Positions 16,101 to 24,494 are shown, counted from the stretch's first letter. The stretch: DNA of 30,772 nt from Hathewaya proteolytica DSM 3090 (GCF_900142225.1 NZ_FRAD01000028.1:1-30772); one strand, 5' to 3'. The notes: generated by a model not told the origin, from the letters alone. Numbers and translations: made by a program.

Positions 16101-17398
16101 ACACCGTCTTCAACTATCAAGCACTTCATATCTTGACCACCGATGTCTAAAATAAAATCCACACCAGGCAAGAAAAAGTTAGCACCCTTAAAATGAGCCA
16201 CTGTTTCAACCTCACCTATATCAACCTGTAAAGCTTCTTTTATAAGTCCCTCACCGTATCCAGTTACGGCAGAATTTTTAATAATTGTTTCATCATTAAT
16301 CTTTGAATATATATCCTTTAAGATATTGACAGCTGACTTTAGAGGATTTCCTTCATTTCCATTATAATATGAATAAAGCAGCTCTCCCTTTTCAGATATT
16401 AAAGCAGCCTTTGTAGTGGTGGAGCCGGCATCTATACCAAGATATGCGTTGCCTTTATACTCTTCTAGCGGCAGTCTTTTTACCCTATAAGTATTATGTT
16501 TTTCCTTAAATAATTTGTATTCTTCCTCTGAGTTAAAAAGTGGTTGAAGGTATGTAGAATTCACCTCTAAAACCCTATCCTTTTTAGTGATTCTATTTAT
16601 AAGCTGACCAAACATAATTTTGTTATCTTTCCTTGCACTCATGGCAGCGCCTAAGGCTACATAAAGCTGTGAATTGTCCGGAAATATTATATCTTCTTCT
16701 TTCAAATTCAAAGTCTTTATAAACCTCTCCCTAAGCTCCGAAAGAAAGTACAAAGGCCCCCCAAGGAATCCAACTTTACCTCTTATAGGCCTTCCACAAG
16801 CAAGTCCACTGATAGTTTGATTCACTACAGCCTGAAATATAGATGCAGCAATATCTTCTCTTTTAGCTCCATCGTTTATAAGCGGTTGAATATCCGTTTT
16901 AGCAAAAACACCGCACCTAGCTGCAATAGGATATATTGTTGTATGTTTTTTTGCCATCTCATTTAAACCCATGGCATCTGTATTTAAAAGTACAGCCATC
17001 TGATCTATAAAAGCACCAGTGCCGCCTGCGCATGTTCCGTTCATTCTCTGTTCCATGCCGTTTTTAAAATATGTTATTTTAGCATCCTCGCCACCCAATT
17101 CTATGGCCACATCTATATCTTCTATGTTATTTTCTATAGCTGTTGTACACGCAATTACTTCTTGTATAAAGGGTATATCTAACCATTTCGATATGGTGAG
17201 AGCCCCTGAACCAGTGATCATAGGTTCAATTTCCACATCTCCAAAGTGTTCATATGCCTTATTTAATATGATACTTAAAGTCTTTATTATATCTGAAAAA
17301 TGGCGTTCATAGCTGCTATAAATAATCTTTTCATTGTCCAAAACTACTATTTTTATTGTAGTAGATCCAACGTCCAATCCAACGCGTAAATCACTCAT
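13130..17398 (-). CDS. Large acyl-CoA dehydratase activase-related protein (two BadF/HgdC ATPase domains + DUF2229)
   Basis: The 1422-residue cytosolic product holds two ASKHA ATPase domains of the 2-hydroxyacyl-CoA dehydratase activator type. Their phosphate loops are GLDVGSTTIK (8-17) and GIDAGSTTTK (321-330). Each has the two activator cysteines 39 residues apart: Cys123/Cys162 and Cys443/Cys482, the same spacing as in HgdC. A DUF2229-type region follows, with C-x2-C-x3-C-x17-C (605, 608, 612, 630). The remaining roughly 780 residues resemble dehydratase (HgdB-like) sequence in places. HgdC couples ATP hydrolysis to low-potential electron injection, but no dehydratase subunits lie nearby, so the true client is unknown. 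The frame opens 12 codons upstream, yet GAGAGGGG eight bases before ATG 17398 supports this start. Confidence 0.9.
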   Translation of the reverse strand: MSDLRVGLDVGSTTIKIVVLDNEKIIYSSYERHFSDIIKTLSIILNKAYEHFGDVEIEPMITGSGALTISKWLDIPFIQEVIACTTAIENNIEDIDVAIELGGEDAKITYFKNGMEQRMNGTCAGGTGAFIDQMAVLLNTDAMGLNEMAKKHTTIYPIAARCGVFAKTDIQPLINDGAKREDIAASIFQAVVNQTISGLACGRPIRGKVGFLGGPLYFLSELRERFIKTLNLKEEDIIFPDNSQLYVALGAAMSARKDNKIMFGQLINRITKKDRVLEVNSTYLQPLFNSEEEYKLFKEKHNTYRVKRLPLEEYKGNAYLGIDAGSTTTKAALISEKGELLYSYYNGNEGNPLKSAVNILKDIYSKINDETIIKNSAVTGYGEGLIKEALQVDIGEVETVAHFKGANFFLPGVDFILDIGGQDMKCLIVEDGVIKSIMLNEACSSGCGSFIESFSKSLHISIEDFVKEALLSKKPIDLGSRCTVFMNSRVKQAQKEGSTIGDISAGLSYSVIKNALYKVIKIRDKDDMGKKIIVQGGTFYNDAVLRSFELISEREVVRPDIAGIMGAFGAALIARDNCTENYKSTLLKKNMISSFAVNTTMRRCGMCPNNCLLTINDFGDRHFITGNRCERPLTKENKVNDVPNLFEYKYKRLFSYKAKKLDQCPLGLIGIPRVLNMYENYPFWFTFLTEIGFRVELSPRSNKSIYEMGMDTIPSESTCYPAKLVHGHITSLINRGIKTIFYPCVVYEKKEFESATNSYNCPIVTSYAETIKNNMDVLRNEDITFINPFLSLTDDKKLLKRLESIFHRYNIPHEVFKTALQKAIEEQENFKNDIRSKGKEILKYIEENDAVGIVLAGRPYHIDPEINHGIPEVIASYGMPVLTEDAVSYIEDMGEPLRVVDQWMYHSRLYRAANYVSKRNDLEVIQLNSFGCGIDAITTDQVEEILKRTGKIYTVLKIDEVNNLGAAKIRIRSLKAAIEERRKKKCSAAVERVSIPLVRRVEFTQEMRKNHTILTPQMSPIHFRILEKGINSEGYNFKIIQDVDHKDVEEGLKYVNNDACYPTILTIGQIMRALKSGEYDLNNTSVAITQTGGGCRATNYIAILRKALREADMEHIPVIGLSVQGIEKNSGIKYTFSLVKKALMSLMFGDLLMRVLYRVRPYENVKGSANILYEKWNEICQHTVKVGSYKEFKENVRDIVSEFDMLEITDEVKPRVGVVGEILVKFHPYANNHVIDVIEKEGAEAVCPDLLDFFLYCCYDQEGKYRYLSGKYSMKVLSNIGINVIEYLRKPIDVALKNSKRFTAPSNINKLAKGAEPILSLCNQTGEGWFLTGEMVELIESGVENIICAQPFACLPNHVTGKGMIKELKRRYPNCNIVPIDYDPGASNVNQVNRIKLMLASAFKNLDKEEAYIEAAATRKED

Positions 17399-17581
17399 TT
17401 TGACTACCCCTCTCACTTTATTATGCCAATCCACATATGTAGTTAGCGAAAAATAATATTAGCCTCCATTTACTCCCGTCTATTATAGTACAATTATTTC
17501 TTTTTTTCTACTAGTTGTTTTAAAAAGGCGCTTTTCGGGTATACTCTAATATAACCCCAAATTCACGAAAGGAAATTAAAT

Positions 17582-17947
17582 ATGTGTAAAAATATAGATT
17601 TTTTTAATGAAGGCACCAACTATTATACAAACAAAAATTACAAAAAAGCCCTAGAAGCTTATGAAAAGGCTCTATCCATGGACTTAAATCAACCAAGCTC
17701 TCTTTACAACTGCGCCGTTTGCCACATTAAACTGAGAAATTATCAAGACGCAATTAGATACTTAAAAAAAGCTGCTATATTAAAAAATGATAGCAAGTAC
17801 TTTTTCAATATAGGCTACTGTTATGCTATGCTAAACGTAAGATCAAAAGCATTGTACTATTTTAACCTTTCTTGGTGCCTTAATGCTGAAGATAGCGACT
17901 GTGAAAAAGCCATTAAATTAATCCTGGAAAACAGGAAAAGCAGCTAG
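17582..17947 (+). CDS. Small tetratricopeptide-repeat protein
   Basis: The 121-residue product consists of about three TPR units (roughly 5-38, 39-72 and 73-106). The pattern is GTNYYTNKNYKKALEAYEKAL, then YNCAVCHIKLRNYQDAIRYLKKA, then FNIGYCYAMLNVRSKALYYF, with the expected small residues and aromatics. There is no signal peptide. AAAGGA stands 8-9 bases before the ATG, and a TATACT box at about 17540-17545 may be its -10. An imperfect hairpin just after the stop (about 17939-17968) could be a weak terminator. TPR proteins mediate protein contacts; the partner is unknown. Confidence 0.82.
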   Translation: MCKNIDFFNEGTNYYTNKNYKKALEAYEKALSMDLNQPSSLYNCAVCHIKLRNYQDAIRYLKKAAILKNDSKYFFNIGYCYAMLNVRSKALYYFNLSWCLNAEDSDCEKAIKLILENRKSS

Positions 17948-17983
17948 ATGAGGTCATTCATCTGCTACTTATTCTGAAAGCTT

Positions 17984-19141
17984 TTACCACTGTGCTAATT
18001 CCTTGCTATTTCTATGCTCAAAGTCAAAATCCTCATTATCAAAAGAATCTTTAACTTTGCCAAAAGTGCAATCTACGTTTACCCACGAACTGTATTCATC
18101 TATATATACTGTATTCCACGCATGGCTTACCCAACTTTCCCCGTTAAATCCCTCTCCCGATATTAGCGTAACTTTTATATTATTAGCTCTGCACATAGTT
18201 ATATAAAGTGCCGCATAGTCTAGGCAAACTCCTTCTCTAGTTGCAAAAGTATTTATTGCCCCAGACTTTTTAGAAAAGTCTTTTCTCATTATATCATCAG
18301 CCTTTTCATGATCATACTCCACATTGGAAGATACCCATTGATAAAGTATTTTGGCCTTATCGTAGGTATTATCACAACCTTCTGTAAGGCTTTTGGCAAA
18401 ATCATCAATGTCCTTGTTTGTTTTCACAAGCTCCTCTAAGGTGGTTCCATTGTATGAAAAGATCATTTTATTTAGGTCATTTCCGAAATCAGTAACAACT
18501 TTAAATGTGTTTCCCACAGGTGAAGGTAACTGTTTTATGGCTGTTGAATTTAATACAGGCTTCAGCAAGGCCTCATTTACACCATAATATATAACTGACT
18601 CTTCCGCTTGTTTTTTTGCTTCAACACCAAAGTTAGTGAACTGAAGAGGTGTTATTGCAAAATTTATGAAATAACAAAATAAAAAAACATTAAATATTGC
18701 CTTAGGCAATTCAAAAACCATACCTAAAAGTCTCTTCATTACAGTATTAGAAGTAAATCTATTTTCTTCTAGACTATCAAAAAAATTTGACAGTGTAAGC
18801 TTATTTATAATTTGAAGAATACATCGAATCAGAGAGAAAACTAATATAACCATAATGGGAAATACAGTAAAGTGAAGGATAAAAGAGTTTTGTGTTACCG
18901 AACTCATAAATTTCCTTGGAAATAAATGATACAAAAAATCGAAGAACGTGTTACTCCTCTCGTAAAATATACCTGTGTAAAGATAACTACCAATATATAT
19001 AGATGATAACACGCTTATTATATTTATAATCCCATTCACCACTCTTTTAGGGCCTACGGATTTATACGTCATGAGAAAACCTACTAAAAGAGGGAAACAA
19101 AATGCCACAATTATAATCAAACTTATATAATTTATCTTCAT
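17984..19141 (-). CDS. Membrane protein with transglutaminase-like cysteine protease domain
   Basis: The 385-residue product has four predicted membrane segments (about 5-25, 33-58, 88-112, 145-165). The fourth follows an RLLG...FELPKAIFN stretch that reminds me of CvpA-type proteins. A transglutaminase-core domain (about 240-375) has the triad Cys306 (EGVCLDYA), His340 (SHAWNTVY) and Asp357 (NVDCTFG). With four helices the domain would face the same side as the N-terminus, probably the cytosol, but topology needs testing. It may be a protease or amidase; the substrate is unknown. The start directly abuts the recX stop, so the two are cotranscribed. Confidence 0.85.
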   Translation of the reverse strand: MKINYISLIIIVAFCFPLLVGFLMTYKSVGPKRVVNGIINIISVLSSIYIGSYLYTGIFYERSNTFFDFLYHLFPRKFMSSVTQNSFILHFTVFPIMVILVFSLIRCILQIINKLTLSNFFDSLEENRFTSNTVMKRLLGMVFELPKAIFNVFLFCYFINFAITPLQFTNFGVEAKKQAEESVIYYGVNEALLKPVLNSTAIKQLPSPVGNTFKVVTDFGNDLNKMIFSYNGTTLEELVKTNKDIDDFAKSLTEGCDNTYDKAKILYQWVSSNVEYDHEKADDIMRKDFSKKSGAINTFATREGVCLDYAALYITMCRANNIKVTLISGEGFNGESWVSHAWNTVYIDEYSSWVNVDCTFGKVKDSFDNEDFDFEHRNSKELAQW

Positions 19142-19780
19142 TTATTCCTCTTCACCACCTTCAACCTTAGATATAGTTCTATTTATTAATTCGTACTCAT
19201 AACCCTTACCTAGCAAAAATTGAGCTAGCTTTCTTTTTACTATATATTGATCTTCATGTTTACTTTTTAATTGTTGGTATTTTTTACTTGCCACTTGATT
19301 TATGACAGCATCCATTTCTTGAAGATCATTATTATTTAGTTGTTCCTCTACTATTTTCTCATTAACTCCTTTATTCCTCAAGTCATATTTGATTTTTGTC
19401 ACACCATATTTTTTAATCTTTTCCTTAATAAATAACCTAGTGTATTCCACATCATCTACAAAGTTGTAGCTTTTCATATACTCTATGACCCTCTGGGAGG
19501 TGCCTTCATCAAAACCAGCTCTTTCAAGCTTTTTTACAACCTCAGACTCAGTTTTCAAGCACCTAGATATATACTTCAGTGCTGTATTCTTGGCCTTTGA
19601 AAAATTGTCCTCAGTTGCGATATCTTTTAAAAGGTCAAGGTCCACTTTTTGACCCTTTCTTAATGATTTTTTGTACACCAACATTGAATCGCAAGATATA
19701 AAATAGGAGTTATCCACATATATGTTCACACGTTCCTTATTATTCTTTTGAATTTCAATACTAGTAATAATGTTTTCCAC
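19142..19780 (-). CDS. recX: Regulatory protein RecX
   Basis: The 212-residue product fits RecX, the three-helix-repeat protein that binds RecA filaments and limits recombination. Marks are the N-terminal strand-rich segment, AKNTALKYISRCLKTESEVVKKL, the GFDEGTSQRVIEYMKSYNFVDDVEYTRLFI repeat typical of RecX (LI-DD-x-x-Y/F), and the C-terminal KRKLAQFLLGKGYEYELI. The start is GTG, set by GGGGGA about ten bases upstream. recA is not in the window. It lies between the M16 peptidase gene and the transglutaminase-like gene in one leftward unit. Confidence 0.93.
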   Translation of the reverse strand: MENIITSIEIQKNNKERVNIYVDNSYFISCDSMLVYKKSLRKGQKVDLDLLKDIATEDNFSKAKNTALKYISRCLKTESEVVKKLERAGFDEGTSQRVIEYMKSYNFVDDVEYTRLFIKEKIKKYGVTKIKYDLRNKGVNEKIVEEQLNNNDLQEMDAVINQVASKKYQQLKSKHEDQYIVKRKLAQFLLGKGYEYELINRTISKVEGGEEE

Positions 19781-19828
19781 GGTATGGCGTCCCCCTTATA
19801 TATCTAAATTATTATTTAAACTAGTCTT

Positions 19829-21106
19829 CTATGACTCACCATTTATTCTAGTCACATGGATAGTTGGACTTTGTAACACCTTGCCTGCAACTTTATAAAT
19901 TTGTTCACTTTTCATACTGTGAAGCCATTCCATTTCTTTTTTAAACTCAAATATATGGCGTTTTTCCATGGCCTGACTTAATATGTAACCGCTGAGCTCT
20001 GTAGTATCTTCCATAGTACTTACAAGAGAAGTCATAAAGATCTTCTTCATTAACTCAAAAGTTTTACAATCAAATATAAAGTTTCTATCTTTAACGTGAT
20101 TTATGCACTCTTTGATGCAGTCCACAACTTCCTCCACATTTTCATCGTCGGTAGCTGTATAAATATACATGGTCTTTATATTATCCCCACAATCTATGCT
20201 TGTATAAACATCATAGGCAAGTCCTCTTTTTTCCCTTAATTCCTTGAACAAAATAGAATTGGAACTTTCGCCTAGCCTATTGCTCAGCACCCTCAGTGCC
20301 AACTCTTCTTCATCGTCTAAATCATGGAATGTATACAAAAATACTATGGTACTCTGCTCAATATCCTTTTTATAAGACTCTTTGTACTTAGGCCTATTGT
20401 TCTCTACAATAATGCTAGGTTTATTTATTTTTCCCTTTTCCCAATTCTCAAACTGGCACTTTAAGAGCTCTATTACCTCTTCATGCTCATAGGGTGATAC
20501 CACTACCATCACTGCATTTTCAGGCACATAATACTTTTTATAATAGTTATATAACTCTTCTCTTTTATAATTCTTAATATTTTTTTCCAATCCAAGCACA
20601 TCATATCTTAAGCCACTTTTTTCAAAAGCATACTCGTTTACTTTTCTTATGCTAAAATCTTCTAAATCATCTTTACTACTTTTAAGCTCTGACAATATAA
20701 CTCCTCGTTCTTTTTCGATTTCCTCAGATGGAAAGGTTGAGTTGCATATCATGTCCTTAAGTATTTCAATGGCAGGCTCCAATTCATCACTTAAACATAC
20801 ACTGCTAAACACTGTGTACATATAATCGGTATATGCATTATAATCTCCTCCAAGATATTCCAAGCACTGATTTACCTCTTCATAGTTTTTTGTTTCAGTG
20901 CCTTTAAAAATCATGTGTTCCACAAAGTGGCTTATACCTTTTTCATTATTATCTTCATATAATGCACCAACCTTTATACCCATATTTATAGAAACAATAT
21001 TAGTATCCTTTTTTACGGATATAATTTCAAATCCATTATCTAGTGTTTTTCTCTTAAAATCAAAGGGTCTTTCATTAAACAATTTATTTCTCCTTCCACT
21101 TACCAT
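19829..21106 (-). CDS. M16 family zinc metallopeptidase
   Basis: The product (425 residues from ATG 21106) is a processing-peptidase-like M16B enzyme. The inverted zinc motif HFVEH (His60, Glu63, His64) and the downstream Glu140 in GVILSE give the H-x-x-E-H-x75-E arrangement. The C-terminal half has the family segment ELREKRGLAYDVYTS. The start is uncertain: an internal TTG at 21082 has AAGGAG seven bases upstream, a better ribosome site than the weak one at 21106, and would give 417 residues. The nad operon terminator lies just upstream, so a separate promoter near 21110-21150 (a TATAAT is present there) is likely. Confidence 0.9.
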   Translation of the reverse strand: MVSGRRNKLFNERPFDFKRKTLDNGFEIISVKKDTNIVSINMGIKVGALYEDNNEKGISHFVEHMIFKGTETKNYEEVNQCLEYLGGDYNAYTDYMYTVFSSVCLSDELEPAIEILKDMICNSTFPSEEIEKERGVILSELKSSKDDLEDFSIRKVNEYAFEKSGLRYDVLGLEKNIKNYKREELYNYYKKYYVPENAVMVVVSPYEHEEVIELLKCQFENWEKGKINKPSIIVENNRPKYKESYKKDIEQSTIVFLYTFHDLDDEEELALRVLSNRLGESSNSILFKELREKRGLAYDVYTSIDCGDNIKTMYIYTATDDENVEEVVDCIKECINHVKDRNFIFDCKTFELMKKIFMTSLVSTMEDTTELSGYILSQAMEKRHIFEFKKEMEWLHSMKSEQIYKVAGKVLQSPTIHVTRINGES

Positions 21107-21152
21107 ATCTTCTTCATCATATTATTTTAACAGATATTATATAAAAAACAAA

Positions 21153-21176
21153 CAGGTAGTTAATAATAACCACCTG
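21153..21176 (-). terminator. Terminator of nadABC
   Basis: In minus-strand RNA CAGGUGGUUA pairs with UAACUACCUG (one G-U) around a 4-base loop and is followed by TTTGTTTTTT. It lies 14 bases after the nadC stop. Confidence 0.85.
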
Positions 21177-21189
21177 CCTTATGTATACA

Positions 21190-22026
21190 TTATTTTAATG
21201 TGAGATTTTTCATGCTAAGATCAAAGGATGAATAGGAATGAGTTATATAGCCGCAAGATATGTAATCTACCCCAGTATCAGCAATTTCCTTTATGCTATC
21301 TAGATTTACATTTCCTGAAGCCTCTACCATGGCCTTATGGTCAATTAATTTCACCGCTTCTTTCATCATTTCTGTACTCATGTTGTCTAACATTATTATA
21401 TCAGCACCAGCTTCCAGTGCCTCCATAACCTCTTCCAAACTTTCAGTTTCCACTTCGATTTTCCTCACAAAGGAAGAATTATTTCTAACTCTTTTTATAG
21501 CATTTTTTATGCCACCTGCTGCATCGATGTGATTATCCTTTATGAGAATACCATCACTTAGATTAAACCTGTGATTATGGCCACCGCCCATGGTTACGGC
21601 GTACTTTTCCAGTATTCTTAAATTTGGTGTTGTTTTTCTTGTGTCCAACAATTTTGCATTACTGCCCTTTATCTTTTCTACAAACTTTGAAGTTAGTGTA
21701 GCTATTCCACTAATCCTCTGTAAAAGATTTAATGCCACTCTTTCTCCAGTAAGTACATTTCTCGTATTGCCCTCAATTATTGCTACGTTGTCCATAGGTT
21801 TTACGTGACTGCCTTCTTTCACCAAGAAAGTAACGTGCACATCCCCCAGTATATCAAACACTCTTTTGAAAATTGGCAGTCCAGCAATGATGCCTTTTTC
21901 CTTACTAATTAAATCTACAGTACATCTACTTTCCACTGAGACAATAGCATCCGTGGTGCAATCCCCAAAAGCATTGTCCTCAACCAAAGCTTCCTTAATT
22001 ATTTTATCTATTACTAACCAGTTCAT
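21190..22026 (-). CDS. nadC: Nicotinate-nucleotide pyrophosphorylase (carboxylating), quinolinate phosphoribosyltransferase
   Basis: The 278-residue product converts quinolinate and PRPP to nicotinate mononucleotide, CO2 and PPi, the third step of de novo NAD synthesis. Typical segments are GERVALNLLQRISGIATLT, the LDTRKTTPNLR PRPP-site motif, GGGHNHRFNLSDGILIKDNH, the EVE and LDNMS metal/phosphate residues, and EASGNV. I take ATG 22026 as the start, with AGAGG ten bases upstream; a TTG six bases earlier is possible. It overlaps the end of nadB, so translation is coupled. Confidence 0.97.
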   Translation of the reverse strand: MNWLVIDKIIKEALVEDNAFGDCTTDAIVSVESRCTVDLISKEKGIIAGLPIFKRVFDILGDVHVTFLVKEGSHVKPMDNVAIIEGNTRNVLTGERVALNLLQRISGIATLTSKFVEKIKGSNAKLLDTRKTTPNLRILEKYAVTMGGGHNHRFNLSDGILIKDNHIDAAGGIKNAIKRVRNNSSFVRKIEVETESLEEVMEALEAGADIIMLDNMSTEMMKEAVKLIDHKAMVEASGNVNLDSIKEIADTGVDYISCGYITHSYSSFDLSMKNLTLK

Positions 22027-23317
22027 CTTCAATATCCTCTCTATATGTTTTTAGAGTTTTTATAGCAAGCTCTTCATTTTCCTCAATAGTTTTTACTAAA
22101 TCTTCATACCCTACACACACTTCAGGCACATGAGCAAACCAGGAAAAATCCTGCATATCTTTATTTATATAATTGGCTCCTCGCTTTGAAAAAACCAGTG
22201 ATTCTAATAATGAGTTACTTGCCAATCTATTAGCACCATGGACACCTGTGCAGCTAGCTTCACCGCAAGCAAATAAGTTTTTTATGGATGTTTTGCTTTC
22301 AGTATCTACTTTTATACCTCCCATAAAATAATGCTGTGCGGGAGTTACAGGAATTTTTTCTTTTGTTACATCGATGCCCCTCTCCAAGCATCCATTATAT
22401 ATGCCTGGGAAACGCTCTTTTATAAATTCCCCCTCCATTGTTCGTATATCTAAATATACGTAAGGTGTCTTAGTTTTTTTCTCTTGCTGCTTTATGGCTG
22501 CCGTAACCACATTTCTAGGAAGTAGCTCATCTACAAAAGATTTATTATTTATATCTAAAAGTTTACCACCCTCACCCCTTAAGGATTCAGATAATAAAAA
22601 CTTTTTCTCAGTAGACTCCCCATATAAAACTGTGGGGTGAAATTGAATATAATTCACATCCTTTAGTTCAATGTTGTGTCTTGAAGCCATAGCTAAAGCT
22701 AGACCTGTTATGCTCCTCTCATTGGTAGAGCTTTTAAATAAACCTCCAATGCCACCACAAGCTAGCACAGTGTATTTTGAACTTACTTGAATTACCTCTT
22801 TATCACCCTGCCTAACTCCCACTGCTCCAATACATTTTCCCTGTTGAACAATAAGATCTGCTACGTTTACATCCTCTAGGATATTTATATTTTTGCGCTT
22901 TTTAATGTTTTCTATAAGAGTTTCTGTGACGCACTTTCCAGTTTCATCCTTGCAGTGAACAATTCTAAAGGTACTGTGAGCTCCTTCCCTTGTGTAATCA
23001 AGTTCCTTACCTGCCCTGTCAAAAGGCACTCCAAGCTCAATCAATTTATTTATATTTGGCTGAGACTCCTCAATAAGAATTTTCACTGCATTCAAATCAT
23101 TTTTGTATTCTCCTGCTCTTAATGTATCCTCAATATACAGTTCCCTATCATTGTAATCTCTTTCTGTAGAAATACCACCTTGAGCAAGATATGAGTTGCA
23201 TTTTCCAAGAGATTCTTTTGTAATAATGGTTATGTCTAATTTGGAATCGAGATTTAATGCAAAATACAAACCTGCCACACCAGCTCCAATTATCAATACA
23301 TCGCTTTTTCTCTTCAT
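22004..23317 (-). CDS. nadB: L-aspartate oxidase
   Basis: The 437-residue flavoprotein oxidises L-aspartate to iminoaspartate, the first step to quinolinate. The FAD-binding GAGVAGLYFALNL is at the N-terminus, followed by SYLAQGGIS. Other family segments are ARxGAHS-like TREGAHSTFRIVHCKDETG, ACGGIGGLF, QFHPT, RGEGGKLLD, HYFMGGIKVD and GEASCTGVHGANRLASNSLLESLVF. It is shorter than the Escherichia coli enzyme (about 540) because the C-terminal helical region is reduced, as in other clostridial forms I recall. AAGGTG precedes ATG 23317; an upstream in-frame GTG is less likely. Confidence 0.97.
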   Translation of the reverse strand: MKRKSDVLIIGAGVAGLYFALNLDSKLDITIITKESLGKCNSYLAQGGISTERDYNDRELYIEDTLRAGEYKNDLNAVKILIEESQPNINKLIELGVPFDRAGKELDYTREGAHSTFRIVHCKDETGKCVTETLIENIKKRKNINILEDVNVADLIVQQGKCIGAVGVRQGDKEVIQVSSKYTVLACGGIGGLFKSSTNERSITGLALAMASRHNIELKDVNYIQFHPTVLYGESTEKKFLLSESLRGEGGKLLDINNKSFVDELLPRNVVTAAIKQQEKKTKTPYVYLDIRTMEGEFIKERFPGIYNGCLERGIDVTKEKIPVTPAQHYFMGGIKVDTESKTSIKNLFACGEASCTGVHGANRLASNSLLESLVFSKRGANYINKDMQDFSWFAHVPEVCVGYEDLVKTIEENEELAIKTLKTYREDIEDELVSNR

Positions 23318-23343
23318 AAATAGCACCTTCTCTGCTTTTGTAG

Positions 23344-24246
23344 TTATTCTCCTAATTTATGCATATTCTCTAAAGCTCTATAGGCCTTTAATCTTAAATC
23401 TTCTTTAAGAGTTACCTGGCCCCTATTGTTTAAAAGACATTGGTATACATCATCTAATGTTGTAAGCTTCATACTATCGCAGCACATATCTAGTGAATAA
23501 AATTCCTTGTTAGGATTTTTCTTTCTCATTTCGTACAAAACTCCATCTTCAGTAACTACGAGAAATTTCTTTTTTGAACTTTCACTTGCATATTTAATTA
23601 TTCCTGAAGTGCTTCCTATATAATCAGCTAAAGCCCTAACTTCCTTTGTACACTCTGGGTGAACTAATACGCAAAGATCTCTTCCAAAAGTATCTAAAGC
23701 TTTTTCGATTCTATTTACTGTTATTTCATCATGTATAGGACAACATCCATTCCACAAAATGATATTTTTTTCTGGAACCATCTCTTGGATATAAGACCCT
23801 AAATTCTTGTCTGGAACAAATATAATATTTTTATCCTCCATGTTATTTATTATGTTCAATGCTGATGCGGATGTGCAACAAACGTCTGATATAGCTTTTA
23901 ATTCCGTAGTAGAATTTACATAGCATACAACCTTGGCATCAGGGTATTTAAGTTTTAATTCCTCTACAGCCTTCACCTCTGCCATCTGAGCCATAGCGCA
24001 AAGAGCCTTTTCATTGGATAACAGCACTGTTTTTTCTGGAGACAGAATTTTCGCACCCTCCGCCATAAATCTCACTCCACAGAAAACAATTACATCTTTG
24101 TCACTCTCCATGCCCACCTTACTAAGATAATAAGAATCTCCTACAAAATCCGCTATTTCCTGTATCTCATCATTTACATAGTAATGTGCCAATATTATAG
24201 CATTTCTTTCCTTCTTTAACCTTGCAATCTCTTCCTTTAAGTTCAT
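23344..24246 (-). CDS. nadA: Quinolinate synthase
   Basis: The 300-residue product condenses iminoaspartate with dihydroxyacetone phosphate to quinolinate using one oxygen-sensitive [4Fe-4S] cluster. It has the three pseudo-symmetric NadA domains. The three cluster ligands are at Cys83 (ALCAMAQ), Cys168 or 169 (NGCCPIHDE) and Cys255 or 256 (DMCCDSMK), matching the positions known for the Thermotoga enzyme. Other segments are HYYVNDEIQEIADFVGDSYYLS, FCGVRFMAEGAKIL and HPECTKEVRALADYIGST. AGGGGTG stands nine bases before the ATG. It is the first gene of nadABC; its promoter must lie in the palindrome-rich gap before queT. Confidence 0.98.
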   Translation of the reverse strand: MNLKEEIARLKKERNAIILAHYYVNDEIQEIADFVGDSYYLSKVGMESDKDVIVFCGVRFMAEGAKILSPEKTVLLSNEKALCAMAQMAEVKAVEELKLKYPDAKVVCYVNSTTELKAISDVCCTSASALNIINNMEDKNIIFVPDKNLGSYIQEMVPEKNIILWNGCCPIHDEITVNRIEKALDTFGRDLCVLVHPECTKEVRALADYIGSTSGIIKYASESSKKKFLVVTEDGVLYEMRKKNPNKEFYSLDMCCDSMKLTTLDDVYQCLLNNRGQVTLKEDLRLKAYRALENMHKLGE

Positions 24247-24321
24247 TTCAAGTACACCCCTACTTTGTTATTTTTTTATCATAGTATTATTTTAATGTTT
24301 TTAAAATTCTCCCTTGATTTT

Positions 24322-24335
24322 GTTAAAGTTTTAAC
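24322..24335. promoter_or_regulatory. Candidate operator upstream of nadA
   Basis: GTTAAAGTTTTAAC is palindromic except for its central two bases. It lies about 80 bases before nadA. A regulator is not identified. Confidence 0.3.
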
Positions 24336-24351
24336 GATTCATAACCTTTAT

Positions 24352-24380
24352 TTACGCAAATTTTATTTTTAATTGCGTAA
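24352..24380. promoter_or_regulatory. Candidate operator: spaced TTACGCAA/TTGCGTAA repeat
   Basis: TTACGCAA (24352-24359) and its inverted copy TTGCGTAA (24373-24380) have centres 21 bp apart, two helical turns. The arms contain CG steps in very A/T-rich surroundings. The site lies between nadA and queT and could be a dimer-binding site for a NAD-pathway regulator. Confidence 0.4.
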
Positions 24381-24472
24381 TTTATAACACAAAAATAATA
24401 TATCATCATATAAAACAATTATCAATTTAAATATTTTTTTAACAATGTTTTTTTAATACCTTACTTTAAATT

Positions 24473-24494
24473 ATTATGCACAATAGTGCATAAT
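24473..24494. promoter_or_regulatory. Perfect palindrome at the queT promoter
   Basis: ATTATGCAC (24473-24481), loop AATA, GTGCATAAT (24486-24494) make a perfect 9-bp inverted repeat. A TATACT box (24499-24504) follows five bases on, so the repeat covers the place of the -35 element. This position suits a repressor or activator site for queT. Confidence 0.45.

Noticed and set aside
17939..17968. Strong terminator after the TPR gene
   Set aside because: The stem is broken by mismatches and there is no T-run, so it is mentioned only under the gene.
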